Origin: an uncultured Alphaproteobacteria bacterium
Lineage (GTDB): Bacteria; Pseudomonadota; Alphaproteobacteria; Rhizobiales; Aestuariivirgaceae
DNA: 64,000 nt
Assembly (NCBI GenBank): GCA_937873445.1
Contig: CALMWF010000031.1
Location: 1-64,000 of the forward strand
Direction of reading: 5' to 3'
This document shows, piece after piece, positions 63,907-64,000 of the stretch; position 1 is the stretch's first letter; each line of letters opens with the position of its first letter. Below the pieces are notes generated by a model. It ran no database searches. It saw only the letters and a list, made by a program, of their open reading frames with translations, and was not told the origin of the DNA. The position numbers and the translations under genes were made by a program.

Positions 63907-64000
63907 CCGGCAAGGCGGCCCCGGATGTGTCGGCGGTGCCGGTGCTGGTGAAGCGCCGGCTGCAGGCCGAGGTGCTGGGGCCGCTCCATGCCGAAATGGT
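63903..64000 (+). CDS. Start of an unidentified gene (partial)
   Basis: Thirty-two codons are visible from ATG 63903, coupled to tpiA by ATGA. The beginning includes [20 protein letters not shown]. This faintly recalls the N-terminus of L-2-amino-thiazoline-4-carboxylic acid hydrolase-like proteins, but too little is visible to name it. secG, a common neighbour of tpiA, would look different. Confidence 0.6.
   Translation, partial: MTGKAAPDVSAVPVLVKRRLQAEVLGPLHAEM

Noticed and set aside
1-64000. CRISPR arrays, insertion sequences, prophage or genomic island
   Set aside because: I found no regularly spaced repeats, transposase or integrase genes, or terminal inverted repeats. The tRNA-Lys gene is not flanked by an integrase or a repeated 3' end.

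Overview
This window is a GC-rich stretch of an alphaproteobacterial chromosome, most likely from the Hyphomicrobiales or a close relative. Four things point there. The tuf-S10-spc-secY-adk-rpsM-rpsK-rpoA-rplQ order is alphaproteobacterial. There are two direct-repeat LexA boxes (GTTC-N7-GTTC), which are the alphaproteobacterial type. The block ppiD-trpE-trpG-trpD-trpC-moaC-moeA-lexA is typical of the class, as is the gyrA/coaD/ppi/ppi/queA/tgt run. I do not assign a genus. There is no phage, insertion sequence, CRISPR array or rRNA in view.

Layout. 1-14.3 kb: end of tuf, then 26 ribosomal-protein genes with secY, adk and rpoA, closed by a strong terminator at 14249-14277. 14.4-20.3 kb: an ornithine/lysine-type decarboxylase divergent from an Lrp/AsnC regulator, which heads a run with an HtrA protease and RarA; then a short-chain dehydrogenase and a Tat-exported L,D-transpeptidase. 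20.4-26.8 kb (minus strand): uvrA, a DUF4405-like membrane protein, hisD, a YkgJ-type protein and a LysR regulator. 26.8-27.3 kb: two small tandem genes, each with its own LysR-type box and promoter. 27.3-39.3 kb (plus strand): ssb, a DUF1176-like exported protein, gyrA, two LysE exporters, coaD, two cyclophilins, queA, tgt and a spermidine-dehydrogenase-like flavoprotein. 39.3-47.8 kb: a YdcSTUV/Pot-type polyamine ABC transporter (minus) divergent from a basic-amino-acid-type ABC transporter that ends in an M20 amidohydrolase (plus). 47.8-54.6 kb: PPK2, tRNA-Lys(UUU), glmU-glmS, hspQ, a UbiH-like hydroxylase and a glutathione transferase. 54.7-64 kb: lexA, moeA, moaC, trpCDGE and ppiD on the minus strand, then tpiA and the start of one more gene on the plus strand.

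How the genes connect. Two SOS promoters (ssb and lexA) have the same design: the LexA box sits inside the 17-bp spacer between -35 and -10. A polyamine theme links the decarboxylase, the spermidine-dehydrogenase-like enzyme and the Pot-type transporter. The trp genes have no leader of their own and appear to be read from the ppiD promoter.

The best candidate for something undescribed is at 26775-27313. A GcvA-like LysR regulator faces two consecutive small genes (48 and 41 codons). Their products both begin MNW(I/V)F-x-x-Y-x-x-x-Y. Each is preceded by a TAA-N7-TTA box (T-N11-A) centred exactly 30 bp upstream of an identical CGTTTGTCC -35 region, with a 17-bp spacer and a CATRTT -10. Each box would lie near -65, the classic LysR recognition position. 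The stop codon of the first gene forms part of the second box. This looks like a duplicated regulator-target unit for small proteins of unknown function.
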